Part shown: positions 1 through 5,728 of the stretch, one piece after another
How the letters are laid out: every line of letters starts with the position of its first letter
Numbering within the stretch: position 1 is the stretch's first letter
Assembly (NCBI GenBank): GCA_027035735.1
Contig: JALVUH010000186.1
Span: forward strand, 1 to 16,933
Reading direction: 5' to 3'
DNA length: 16,933 nucleotides
Origin: Nautiliaceae bacterium
GTDB taxonomy: Bacteria; Campylobacterota; Campylobacteria; Campylobacterales; Nautiliaceae
The notes under the pieces: model-generated
Seen by the model: only the letters and a program-made list of their open reading frames with translations
What the model was told of the DNA's origin: nothing
The model's database searches: none
Made by a program: the position numbers and the translations under genes

Positions 1-345
1 ATTTTGCTTTCTGCTTTTGTATTTATCGTTATATTAGCAGAAATCACCTCAACTCTCGCTCTTTTTTTATTTACAAAAGGGTTTTTGATTTTAGGCATAT
101 TTTTTTATATTTTAAAAATAATAATTTATATTCCAAGTATTGATATTTTCAGAAGAAATAAAGAAAGATTATTAAAATATAAAATTATTAAGTTAGGAGT
201 ATTTTTATATGAAAAAATAGAAAATAATCCCTTTTTTATTGAGATAAAAAATAGAATAAAAAATATAAAAATAATGTTATTATTTTCTTTTAAAAAGTTT
301 AAAGATAAATTTATAAAATTTTGGAGAAATTTATGGAAAGTATAA
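1..345 (+). CDS. Small membrane protein, 5'-partial, unknown function
   Basis: The reading frame is open from the first base of the window and stops with TAA at 343-345, so the true start probably lies upstream; a TTG at position 4 is possible but has no visible ribosome binding site. About 114 residues are visible. The first 45 or so form two closely spaced hydrophobic segments. The rest is a strongly basic tail rich in Lys, Ile and Phe, suggesting a small inner-membrane protein with a cytoplasmic tail. Its last 13 bases overlap the start of the DedA-family gene and contain that gene's Shine-Dalgarno sequence, so the two are probably co-transcribed and translationally coupled. I do not recognise the family. 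The frame itself is secure; the function is unknown. Confidence 0.7.
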   Translation: MLLSAFVFIVILAEITSTLALFLFTKGFLILGIFFYILKIIIYIPSIDIFRRNKERLLKYKIIKLGVFLYEKIENNPFFIEIKNRIKNIKIMLLFSFKKFKDKFIKFWRNLWKV

Positions 346-923
346 TTAATTTTTTAGTAGATACAATAGGGCAGTGGGGATATATTGGAATATTTCTTTT
401 GATGTTTCTTGAGAGTAGTTTTTTTCCTTTTCCAAGTGAAGTAGTAATGGTACCTGCTGGATATTTGGCATATAAAGGAGAGATGAATATTTTTTTGGCA
501 ATACTAAGTGGAGTTTTAGGAAGTATTACTGGGGCATGGTTTAATTACTTTTTGGCTTCAAAGTTTGGAAGAAAATTCTTAGAAAAATTTATTAAAAAAG
601 AAAAATTAGACAAATTGGATAAATTTTTTGAAAAACATGGACATATTTCTACTTTTAGTGGAAGATTAATTCCTGGAGTTAGACAATACATCTCTTTTCC
701 AGCAGGCCTTGCTAAAATGAATGGATTTATTTTTACTTTTTTTACTGGTCTTGGAAGCTTAATATGGATTTTAATTTTAGTAGGACTTGGATATTTTATA
801 GGAGAAAATCAAACATTAATTCATAAATATTTAAAAGAAATAACGGCTATTACTCTTATAATTTTAGCAATTATTATTTTTATTTATTACAAATATCAAA
901 AAAACAAATCTAATGAGATTTAG
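333..923 (+). CDS. DedA family (SNARE-associated/VTT domain) inner-membrane protein
   Basis: A 196-residue polytopic membrane protein. Family hallmarks are the acidic stretch LESSFFPFPSEVVM (Glu27 and Glu36), the following PAGYLA, and the segment GRLIPGVRQYISFPAGL with Arg111 and Arg117. DedA proteins of this type are inner-membrane transporters; some members flip undecaprenyl phosphate or other phospholipids and support envelope homeostasis. Which lipid this member handles cannot be read from the sequence. I chose ATG 333 rather than the in-frame TTG at 321, because GGAG at 322-325 lies 7 nt upstream of 333 and would fall inside the coding region if the TTG were used. The length is normal for the family. 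The 3' end overlaps the convergent phosphatase gene by 14 bp. Confidence 0.92.
   Translation: MESIINFLVDTIGQWGYIGIFLLMFLESSFFPFPSEVVMVPAGYLAYKGEMNIFLAILSGVLGSITGAWFNYFLASKFGRKFLEKFIKKEKLDKLDKFFEKHGHISTFSGRLIPGVRQYISFPAGLAKMNGFIFTFFTGLGSLIWILILVGLGYFIGENQTLIHKYLKEITAITLIILAIIIFIYYKYQKNKSNEI
898..921 (-). terminator. Possible weak intrinsic terminator within the convergent stop codons
   Basis: A perfect 6-bp inverted repeat (AAATCT at 906-911, AGATTT at 916-921, 4-nt loop) includes the stop codons of both convergent genes. Read on the minus strand, the hairpin is followed by G and then seven T residues (904-898), the layout of an intrinsic terminator for the phosphatase gene. The stem is AT-rich and weak, so this is only a candidate. 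Confidence 0.35.
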
Positions 924-1452
924 TATATTTTATAAATTTTTTCAAACTTAAATCCATTGCTTTTGTAGAAGAACCTAAATAAGGAAAATGCCCATATTTT
1001 AAACTTAACATTTTAGAATAATTTTTATCTCCAATGGAATATAAATAAAGGGCACTTACAAGCCCTGACCTATCAGCTCCTCCTTGACAATGAATTAAAA
1101 GTGGTTTTTTAGCATTTTTCATTATTTTAATAAGCTTTTTCATTGTTTTTATAGATTGAATTTTCCTAGCACTTATTCTAAAATTAATAAGTGTTATATT
1201 ATGCTCTTTGCAAAAATTTTTTTCATATATATACCAATTTGAATTTGGATAAGCTCCTCTTAAATTCAAAATAGTTTTAAAATGATATTTATTATAATAT
1301 TTTGGTAAATCATAATAATAAAGTTGAGCACTTCTATATACACCTTTAGCAACTTTGTGAAAATTACCTTCATATCTAATTAAATTTAGCCACAAAACAA
1401 TCAATACTCCTAAAAAATATATCAAAGTAACTATAAATTTTATAACCTTCAT
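910..1452 (-). CDS. Membrane-anchored dual-specificity/tyrosine phosphatase family protein
   Basis: A 180-residue protein with the cysteine phosphatase signature HCQGGADRSG: nucleophile Cys122 and Arg128 in the C-x5-R loop. A preceding GVYRSAQ segment (37-43) and ILNLRG (61-66) match the N-terminal part of the COG2365-type dual-specificity phosphatase fold. Residues 4-25 form one hydrophobic helix after a Met-Lys start, so the enzyme is either anchored with its catalytic domain in the periplasm or carries an uncleaved signal. Related bacterial enzymes act on phosphoproteins, phosphoinositides or lipid phosphates; the substrate here is unknown. I chose the start at 1452 because AAGG lies 6 nt upstream; a start at 1500 would overlap the divergent gene and add 16 residues before the hydrophobic segment. 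It is a single-gene unit between two convergent/divergent neighbours. Confidence 0.85.
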   Translation of the reverse strand: MKVIKFIVTLIYFLGVLIVLWLNLIRYEGNFHKVAKGVYRSAQLYYYDLPKYYNKYHFKTILNLRGAYPNSNWYIYEKNFCKEHNITLINFRISARKIQSIKTMKKLIKIMKNAKKPLLIHCQGGADRSGLVSALYLYSIGDKNYSKMLSLKYGHFPYLGSSTKAMDLSLKKFIKYTKSH

Positions 1453-1494
1453 TTTTTTCCTTATTTTAGTAAAATACAAATAAAAAGGAATGAT
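1453..1494. promoter_or_regulatory. Divergent promoter region between phosphatase and IMPase-family genes
   Basis: This 42-bp gap must serve both directions. On the plus strand, TTTTAGTAAAAT (1464-1475) gives a -10-like TAAAAT at 1470-1475, followed by AAGGA at 1485-1489, 5 nt before ATG 1495. On the minus strand, a TATTTT (1476-1471) could serve the phosphatase gene, with AAGG at 1462-1459. The two -10 candidates overlap. In an AT-rich genome these calls are tentative. Confidence 0.45.
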
Positions 1495-2274
1495 ATGCAA
1501 ACATTAAATAAATTTATTGAAATTATAAAACAAGCTGGAGAAATATTTAAAGAAGGTTTTGAAAAAAAAGTTGAAATACATTCAAAAGGAATAAAAGACT
1601 TAGTAACAGAATATGATATAAAAGTAGAAAAATTTTTAATAAGAGAATTTAGTAAAAATTTCCCTCAATATACGATAATAGCAGAAGAGACAACTCAAGA
1701 AAAATTTAATAACTCTATTATAATAGACCCAATAGATGGAACTACAAATTTTGCACATCATATTCCACATTGTGCAATAAGTATAGGAATTTATGAAAGA
1801 AAATCTCCAAAATATGGAATTGTTTATAATCCAATATTAAATGAATTATTTTATGCAAAAAAAGGGGAGGGTGCTTATAAAAATGGAAAAAAAATATTAG
1901 TTTCAAATCAAGATGATTTTCAAAGAAGTCTAATAGCTACAGGTTTTCCATACTCAAGTGCAGAAAATGAAGAAGATTTGAATTGGGTTATAAATAAACT
2001 AAAACATGTTTTACCAAGATGCCAAGATATTAGAAGATTGGGGAGTGCTTCACTTGATTTATGTTATGTGGCTGAAGGAAAATATGAAGGTTTTTATGAA
2101 ATAAATCTAAAACCATGGGATGTAAGTGCAGGAATGCTTATTGTTATGGAGGCAGGGGGAAGAATAAGCGATGAATTTGGGGATATTTATAATATGTTTG
2201 AAGATAAATGTATTGTAGCAACAAATGAAAAAATACATAATGAATTAGTTGAAATATTAAGTAGAAAATTATAA
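1495..2274 (+). CDS. Inositol monophosphatase family protein (SuhB-like)
   Basis: A 259-residue soluble enzyme of the lithium-sensitive, Mg-dependent phosphatase superfamily. The metal-binding motifs are all present: AEET (Glu64/Glu65), DPIDGTTNF (Asp78, Asp81) and KPWDVSAGMLIVMEAGG (Asp209). Family members dephosphorylate inositol-1-phosphate, fructose-1,6-bisphosphate, or (CysQ) 3'-phosphoadenosine 5'-phosphate. The length and the WDVSAG motif suit SuhB/IMPase, but substrate cannot be fixed from sequence, so I give no gene symbol. The ATG has AAGGA 5 nt upstream. The gene is the first of a likely two-gene unit with the small ribbon-helix-helix gene 39 bp downstream. No sign of truncation. 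Confidence 0.93.
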   Translation: MQTLNKFIEIIKQAGEIFKEGFEKKVEIHSKGIKDLVTEYDIKVEKFLIREFSKNFPQYTIIAEETTQEKFNNSIIIDPIDGTTNFAHHIPHCAISIGIYERKSPKYGIVYNPILNELFYAKKGEGAYKNGKKILVSNQDDFQRSLIATGFPYSSAENEEDLNWVINKLKHVLPRCQDIRRLGSASLDLCYVAEGKYEGFYEINLKPWDVSAGMLIVMEAGGRISDEFGDIYNMFEDKCIVATNEKIHNELVEILSRKL

Positions 2275-2279
2275 AATTT

Positions 2280-2294
2280 CATTAAATTTTAATG
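2280..2294. repeat. Short palindrome upstream of the ribbon-helix-helix gene (possible operator)
   Basis: CATTAAATTTTAATG has 7-bp arms (CATTAAA/TTTAATG) around one central base. It sits 6 nt after the IMPase-family stop codon and 19 nt before the start of the small DNA-binding-protein gene. Ribbon-helix-helix proteins often autoregulate through short repeats at such sites. A weak terminator is the alternative, since a T run follows at 2295-2300. All but two bases are A or T, so chance is a real possibility. Confidence 0.3.
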
Positions 2295-2313
2295 ATTTTT
2301 TAAAGGTTTTTTA

Positions 2314-2475
2314 ATGAAAGAGATGAAAAATGCAAATTTTCAAATAGAAAAATCAAAATGGGAAGCGTTTAAAAGAATTGCAAAAATGAAACACTCAGAT
2401 TCAAGTAAAGAACTTAGAAAACTTATTGATAAATATTTAGAAGATAATAAGGATTTATTAAATAAGCTTTTTTAA
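2314..2475 (+). CDS. Small ribbon-helix-helix (CopG/Arc-like) DNA-binding protein
   Basis: A 53-residue ORF starting at ATG 2314, with AAAGG at 2302-2306, 7 nt upstream. The layout fits a ribbon-helix-helix fold: a short N-terminal strand (NANFQIEKSKW), a first helix (about residues 15-26, WEAFKRIAKMKH), a Ser-containing turn (DSSKE) that caps the second helix, and a C-terminal helix (KELRKLIDKYLEDN). Such proteins dimerise and insert the beta ribbon into the major groove; many are autorepressors, antitoxins or plasmid/partition regulators. No toxin-like gene is adjacent, so an antitoxin role is not supported here. It lies 39 bp after the IMPase-family gene, and its stop overlaps the convergent Sel1-repeat gene by 4 bp. 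An alternative ATG is at residue 4. Confidence 0.72.
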   Translation: MKEMKNANFQIEKSKWEAFKRIAKMKHSDSSKELRKLIDKYLEDNKDLLNKLF

Positions 2476-3056
2476 TTTTTACAAGCAATATTAAATCCTA
2501 AATTACAAGCTTTCTTATAAAAAATTTTTGATAATTTTTTATTTTTATATAAATTACCAAGAGTATAACATCCTTCAGCCGAATTTAAATCGCATGATTT
2601 TTTATAAAACTCTAAAGCTTTTTTTATATTTTTTTTAACTCCTATTCCATTTTGATAAAAAAGTCCTACATTAAAACAACCCTGAGCCATTTTATATTCA
2701 CATGCTTTTTTAAAATATTTAAGAGCAAGATGTTCATTACGTTTTACTTTAAAACCAATTTCATGTAACAAAGCTATATTAAAACAAGCTCTAGCATTTT
2801 TAAGTTTACAAGCTTTATGAAGATAAAAAAGAGCTTTTTTAATATTTTGTTTAACACCTTTATTTTTAGCATACATAAATCCAACTCTAAAACAAGCATT
2901 AGCATTATTTAATTTACATGATTTATTAAAATAAAAAAATGCTTTTTTATAATTTTGATTAAAAAATTCATTCATACCTTTATTAAAAAGCTGTTGTGAA
3001 GTATTAGAAAAAAGTGTAGTAGTTAATATTACAATATAAGTTATTTTTTTTAACAT
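2472..3056 (-). CDS. Exported Sel1-repeat, Hcp-like cysteine-rich protein
   Basis: A 194-residue protein with an N-terminal hydrophobic signal peptide (KKITYIVILTTTLFS, likely cleaved near residues 17-20), followed by tandem Sel1-like/TPR helical pairs. Each repeat carries a Cys-x7-Cys pair: CKLNNANAC, CKLKNARAC, CEYKMAQGC, CDLNSAEGC and CNLGFNIAC. All ten cysteines fall in these pairs, as in the Helicobacter cysteine-rich proteins (Hcp), where each pair forms a disulfide that staples a repeat. This implies a periplasmic or secreted location. Hcp proteins are a scaffold family; some bind beta-lactams, but the physiological role here is unknown. AAAAGG lies about 7 nt before the ATG. It follows the DUF72 gene after a 49-bp gap, so it may be read through from the upstream operon or have its own promoter. 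Confidence 0.9.
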   Translation of the reverse strand: MLKKITYIVILTTTLFSNTSQQLFNKGMNEFFNQNYKKAFFYFNKSCKLNNANACFRVGFMYAKNKGVKQNIKKALFYLHKACKLKNARACFNIALLHEIGFKVKRNEHLALKYFKKACEYKMAQGCFNVGLFYQNGIGVKKNIKKALEFYKKSCDLNSAEGCYTLGNLYKNKKLSKIFYKKACNLGFNIACKN

Positions 3057-3105
3057 AATAAATCCTTTTATAATTTACTTAACATAATGTATATTCTCTT
3101 GAAAA

Positions 3106-3813
3106 TTATTTTTTCTCCTCTATTAGCTTTTTAAACCTTATTGCATCTTTAAAAGCCGAATTATCATCAGTATTGTTAAAATATACAAATGCAGTATTGC
3201 TAAGTTTTTGAGCAATATTTTTTAATATTTCATCTGGATAGCTTCCTTTATATTTTCCAGTGTATCCATGAAATCTCACATATTCAAAATCCGCTGTCTT
3301 TTCAAAAATAAAATCTTGATTAAAGTCATGCCATACAAGTGCAATATTATGTTTTTTTAAAATTTGATAAGTTGTATCGTTATACCACGATTTGTTTCTA
3401 AATTCTATTGCGTATGTAAGTTCTTTATTTAATTTTGATACGAATGTTTCAAGTCTTTCATCATTAAATTTAAGACTTGGCGGGAGCTGAAATAAAACGG
3501 CTCCTAATTTCTCACCTAAAATATTTACGGTTGATAAGAAATCATCAAGATAGTTTTTATCACATTTTAATTTTTTTGTATGGGTAATTATTCTATTTGC
3601 TTTAATTGAAAGTTTAAAATCATTCTTAATTTTATATTTCCAACTTCTCATTGTGGTAATTTTGGGAAATCTATAAAATGTAGAATTAAGTTCAAGAGAA
3701 TTAAAGAACTTAACATAATATTCAAAAAATTTATATTTTGGCAAATCAGGAGGATAAAAATCTCCTATCCAATTTTTATATAAAAATCCGCTAGTTCCTA
3801 TATAAATCATCAT
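3106..3813 (-). CDS. DUF72 domain-containing protein (YecE family)
   Basis: A 235-residue soluble protein covering the whole DUF72 TIM-barrel-like domain. Diagnostic segments are IYIGTSGFLYKNWIGDFYP at the N-terminus, FFNSLELNSTFYRFP, GAVLFQLPPSLKF, YAIEFRNKSW, YVRFHGYTGKY and a C-terminal VYFNNT. The family is widespread, but its biochemical function is not established. The start ATG (3813) overlaps the TGA of the TRAP large-permease gene in an ATGA arrangement; a second ATG follows at 3810. No clear Shine-Dalgarno sequence is visible, so translation probably depends on coupling with the upstream gene. It is the last gene of the long minus-strand block. The family call is firm; the role is unknown. 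Confidence 0.92.
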   Translation of the reverse strand: MMIYIGTSGFLYKNWIGDFYPPDLPKYKFFEYYVKFFNSLELNSTFYRFPKITTMRSWKYKIKNDFKLSIKANRIITHTKKLKCDKNYLDDFLSTVNILGEKLGAVLFQLPPSLKFNDERLETFVSKLNKELTYAIEFRNKSWYNDTTYQILKKHNIALVWHDFNQDFIFEKTADFEYVRFHGYTGKYKGSYPDEILKNIAQKLSNTAFVYFNNTDDNSAFKDAIRFKKLIEEKK

Positions 3814-5102
3814 TTAACCATTATATATACAAGTTTTGGTACGAAAAGAACTATCAAAAGAGTCAAAAGTTGAATTAAAATAAATGGAATAATTCCAAGA
3901 TATAAATCTTTTGTATCTATCTTATCTCCTGCTGCACCTTTTAAATAAAACAAACTAAATCCAAAAGGAGGTGTAAGAAAAGATGTTTGAAGGTTTATTG
4001 CAATTAATAAAGCAAACCATAAAGGATCAATATTAAAAGCCTCAACTATAGGAATTAAAATAGGAATTACAATAAAAGTAATTTCAATAAAATCAATAAA
4101 AAATCCTAAAATAAAAATAAGTCCCATTGTAATTGCAATAAATGCATATTTGCTTGATATATCATCTGTAAAAAATGAAGTTACCATATCCCCTGCTCCG
4201 CTTTCATTGAACACTAAACTAAAAGCGGTAGCTCCTATCAAAATCATAAAAATCATAGAAGTTATTTTTACCGTTTCAACGGTAGCATATCTTAAAAGCT
4301 CAAAACTAAAACTTCTATAAAAGAAAGTTAAAATAATAGCACCTAATGCTCCTACTGCGGCCGATTCTGTAGGAGTGGCAAAACCTGCAAAAATACTTCC
4401 AAGAACCAAAAAAATCAAAATAAATGGAGCTATAAGACTCTTTAAGGCATCTTTTAAAATTTTTGAATATGGTTCATTACTTTGAATAGCAGGAGCAATT
4501 TCTGGTCTAATAAATGCTACAATTAAAATATAAACAATATATAAAGCTACAATAATAAGCCCTGGAATTACTGCCGCTTTAAATAAATCCCCTACACTAA
4601 TTTGCATAACAGCTCCAAGAATAATCAAAACAATACTAGGAGGAATTAGTTGTCCTAAAGTTCCACTTGCAGCAATTACACCACTTGCAAGTTTTGGAGA
4701 ATAATTATGTCTTAGCATAATAGGAAGAGATATAATTGTCATCATAACAACACTTGCACCTACAATACCTGTAGATGCAGCAAGTATTGCCCCAACTATT
4801 ACTATAGCAATTGCAAGACCTCCTCTTATTGGACCAAAAAGTTTTCCTATTGATTCAAGCATATTTTCTGCAATTTTACTTTTTTCTAAGATAAATCCCA
4901 TAAAAATAAATAAAGGTACTGCCATTAAAGTAAAATTTTGCATAATTCCATAAATTCTATAAGGCAATAATCCAAATACATCAAGTCCAATATTTGGGTC
5001 AAGCAAAGCCGCAATAATTGCACTTCCACCAAAAGCAAAAGCTACAGGCACTCCTAACATTAAAAGAATAAATGCTGCAACAAAAAGAATAATTCCTGTC
5101 AT
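3810..5102 (-). CDS. TRAP transporter large permease subunit (DctM family)
   Basis: A 430-residue, highly hydrophobic protein of the usual DctM length with about 12 membrane segments. Recognisable family motifs include GVPVAFAFG near residue 18, the conserved block from RGGLAIAIVIVGAILAASTG, SGTLGQLIPPSIVLIILG and FATPTESAAVGALGAI. DctM is the sodium-driven transport subunit of tripartite ATP-independent periplasmic transporters, which import carboxylates, sugar acids and similar solutes captured by a DctP-type binding protein. It starts in an ATGA overlap with the DctQ stop, and AAAAGG is encoded by the last DctQ codons, so it is translationally coupled. No DctP gene lies in this window, so the substrate cannot be inferred. 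Confidence 0.96.
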   Translation of the reverse strand: MTGIILFVAAFILLMLGVPVAFAFGGSAIIAALLDPNIGLDVFGLLPYRIYGIMQNFTLMAVPLFIFMGFILEKSKIAENMLESIGKLFGPIRGGLAIAIVIVGAILAASTGIVGASVVMMTIISLPIMLRHNYSPKLASGVIAASGTLGQLIPPSIVLIILGAVMQISVGDLFKAAVIPGLIIVALYIVYILIVAFIRPEIAPAIQSNEPYSKILKDALKSLIAPFILIFLVLGSIFAGFATPTESAAVGALGAIILTFFYRSFSFELLRYATVETVKITSMIFMILIGATAFSLVFNESGAGDMVTSFFTDDISSKYAFIAITMGLIFILGFFIDFIEITFIVIPILIPIVEAFNIDPLWFALLIAINLQTSFLTPPFGFSLFYLKGAAGDKIDTKDLYLGIIPFILIQLLTLLIVLFVPKLVYIMVK

Positions 5103-5719
5103 TTTTCACCTTTTAAAAGCATATATGTATTTTTTCTAATTTCTCCTATTGCTTGAACAAAAACGGCAAAAAAAGCCCAAATCATTGCACTTTTTATTAT
5201 CCATCTATATGGAAGACCTCCTGGATTTGGACTACCTTCATTTTGAGACAAAGACATTTGCACAAAAGGAATTGCTTCAATAATAATTAATGTAGATAAA
5301 GGAATTACAAAAAATATTAAAGCTATTAAATTTATACTTTTTTTTAGTCTAAATGGGAATTTATCATAAAAAATATCTACTCTTACATGTTTATCTTTAC
5401 TTAATGTATAAGCTATTCCAAATAAAAATACTATATCATATAAATGCCATTCAAGTTCTTGTAAAGCTATACTACCACCAGAAAATAATTTTCTCATTAT
5501 TACATCATATGAAACCAAAAGAGTTAGAAGAATTAGGGAAATTCCAGAAATTATCATAAAAAACTTTGAAAGTTTATCTGCAAAAAAATCAATTTTTGGA
5601 ATTAAAGCTAACACAATAGCAATTACTACGGCAAAAAAGATAGCTTTATCTATATGATAGGTTAATGGATTTAAAAGATTAATTAAAAAATCTAAAAATT
5701 TAGCATAAAGCTCAATCAT
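5099..5719 (-). CDS. TRAP transporter small permease subunit (DctQ family)
   Basis: A 206-residue membrane protein that partners DctM. The core DctQ features are VSYDVIMRKLFSGG, the ELEWHLYDIVFLFGIAYTL helix, KDKHVRVDIFYDKFP, and a C-terminal NPGGLPYRWIIKS segment before the last helix. The protein is longer than a minimal DctQ and has an extra N-terminal hydrophobic segment (about residues 24-42), seen in the branch with the SPNPGGLPYRW motif. That branch is often linked to keto-acid or other organic-acid uptake, but this is inference. AAGGAG lies 6 nt before the ATG. The gene begins 9 bp after the murF stop on the same strand, tying the transporter to the cell-wall operon. Confidence 0.93.
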   Translation of the reverse strand: MIELYAKFLDFLINLLNPLTYHIDKAIFFAVVIAIVLALIPKIDFFADKLSKFFMIISGISLILLTLLVSYDVIMRKLFSGGSIALQELEWHLYDIVFLFGIAYTLSKDKHVRVDIFYDKFPFRLKKSINLIALIFFVIPLSTLIIIEAIPFVQMSLSQNEGSPNPGGLPYRWIIKSAMIWAFFAVFVQAIGEIRKNTYMLLKGEK

Positions 5720-5728
5720 TTTTTCTCC

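Noticed and set aside
2458..2475. Imperfect palindrome around AAGCTT as a bidirectional terminator
   Set aside because: The arms mismatch and consist almost wholly of A and T; the similarity is what the composition would give by chance.
2314..3056. Toxin-antitoxin pair formed by the ribbon-helix-helix protein and the neighbouring gene
   Set aside because: The neighbour is convergent and encodes an exported Sel1-repeat protein, and the upstream gene is a metabolic phosphatase. No toxin fold is present nearby.
3057..3105. Promoter or terminator in the gap between the DUF72 and Sel1-repeat genes
   Set aside because: I found several AT-rich -10-like strings and a tiny imperfect ACATAATGT palindrome, but none stands out enough to call.
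5353..5559. 68-codon plus-strand ORF inside the dctQ gene
   Set aside because: It lies entirely antisense to a well-supported DctQ, has no ribosome binding site, and its product shows no recognisable motif.
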